Shown here one piece after another: positions 63,575 to 64,000 of a DNA stretch of 64,000 bases (position 1 is the stretch's first letter; each line of letters starts with the position of its first letter). Under the pieces are notes generated by a model. That model saw only the letters and a program-made list of their open reading frames with translations. It had not been told where the DNA came from and searched no databases. Made by a program: the position numbers and the translations under genes. This DNA is from Rhodoferax potami (GTDB lineage: Bacteria > Pseudomonadota > Gammaproteobacteria > Burkholderiales > Burkholderiaceae_C). The stretch spans positions 2,935,001-2,999,000 of the forward strand of contig NZ_JAVBIK010000001.1 of the NCBI RefSeq assembly GCF_032193805.1, given 5' to 3'.

Positions 63575-64000
63575 TCAGATCCCGAGCTTGCGCCGGATGG
63601 CAGAGAGAAAGCTGCGCTTTTGCTTCTGGCGCGGCGCTGCGCAAGTGGCGGTGCTCAGACGCGGCACACTGACAGACGGGGTAGCTAACGCCACGTTAAC
63701 GATTCCAAAGCTTTGCAGCACTGTAATGAAGGCCTGCACTTCTGCCACGGCGATGCCTGAGCTTTGTGACAGCTGCTCTATTGAAAAGGGCTTGCGGCTG
63801 ATCAGGTTGGCCAGCCGGATGCGATCTTTGCTGTCACGCAGAACCGCTTGCGGTGGCCAGCGCTTGAGTTTGTATTCTTCAGTGTTTTGCGTGCCCGCCA
63901 GAGGACCATAGATAGTGCTGGACGACAGCGCTGCTGCCGTGATCGGGCTTTGCAGGTGAGTCGGAGTCCGCTCTTCAACTGGTGCTAAAGGCGCAGCATG
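63575..64000 (-). CDS. unidentified protein upstream of the GTPase gene (partial)
   Basis: The frame is open from the right window edge to a stop at 63575; 141 residues of C-terminus are visible. A helix-turn-helix-like segment is seen: DRIRLANLISRKPFSIEQLS, then QSSGIAVAEVQAFITVLQSF GIV. It is preceded by a Pro/Thr-rich linker and followed by a basic tail (RQKQKRSFLSAIRRKLGI). The gap to the GTPase start is 13 bases, so they share a transcript. I do not recognise the family. Confidence 0.7.
   Translation of the reverse strand, partial: HAAPLAPVEERTPTHLQSPITAAALSSSTIYGPLAGTQNTEEYKLKRWPPQAVLRDSKDRIRLANLISRKPFSIEQLSQSSGIAVAEVQAFITVLQSFGIVNVALATPSVSVPRLSTATCAAPRQKQKRSFLSAIRRKLGI

Overview
The window looks like chromosomal DNA of a betaproteobacterium in the order Burkholderiales, probably family Comamonadaceae (Rhodoferax-like). 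This is inferred from protein character, high GC, the order trxB / crp-like / ftsK / lolA / rarA, and short interspersed repeats of a type I recall from that family. No 16S gene is present, so the genus is an inference.

Layout. 1-3 kb: two acyl-CoA dehydrogenase genes of the pimeloyl-CoA dehydrogenase type, one with a one-base frameshift, then yceH. 3-7 kb: purN, a DUF1653 protein, an RsmB/NOP2-type rRNA methyltransferase and a fatty-acid desaturase. 7-15 kb: rpmB-rpmG, trxB, a cysteine-free Crp/Fnr regulator, ftsK, lolA, an MscS channel and rarA. 15-18.7 kb: a livHMGF branched-chain amino-acid ABC transporter without its binding protein, closed by a perfect 21-bp hairpin. 18.7-27 kb: ferredoxin reductase, SDR, PAP2 phosphatase, tRNA-Leu(CAA), cysM, NUDIX, TusA-like, valS and DUF1330 genes.

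27.05-39.22 kb is an integrated element. It sits in the 3' end of moaC: a cut-off 3' fragment of the host gene lies at the left edge, and an intact moaC with a different 3' end abuts the tyrosine integrase at the right edge. An 11-bp direct repeat marks both junctions, and 20-bp arm-like repeats lie just inside each end. Without two later insertion sequences the element is about 7 kb: integrase, primase-helicase, an HGGxSTG protein, and an AT-rich cargo pair made of an EcoRI-family adenine methylase and a DUF262-HNH nuclease. That pair is the best candidate here for an unusual restriction or defence system. The primase-helicase is split by an intact IS66-family element (8-bp target duplication; the reading frame is restored exactly when the IS is removed). 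An intact IS21-family element sits just upstream of it (5-bp duplication).

39-44.8 kb: moaC, a MaoC-like protein, a phytase-like esterase, yaaA, an alpha/beta hydrolase and queF. 44.8-53 kb: a signalling block on the minus strand with a TRAP-type periplasmic binding protein translationally coupled to a membrane GGDEF-EAL protein, a second GGDEF-EAL protein with PAS and GAF domains, and an Aer-like chemoreceptor. 53-61.7 kb: dinB, an orphan ABC solute-binding protein, an FMN-dependent alpha-hydroxy-acid dehydrogenase, a DUF3999 protein, pbpC and an Old Yellow Enzyme. 61.8-64 kb: a minus-strand cluster of three small Roadblock/LC7-type proteins and a small Ras-like GTPase, reminiscent of the MglA/MglB polarity module, running off the right end.

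A family of short interspersed repeats recurs across the window. Several copies lie inside coding sequences (purN end, lolA signal peptide, rarA, two places in pbpC) and are translated.
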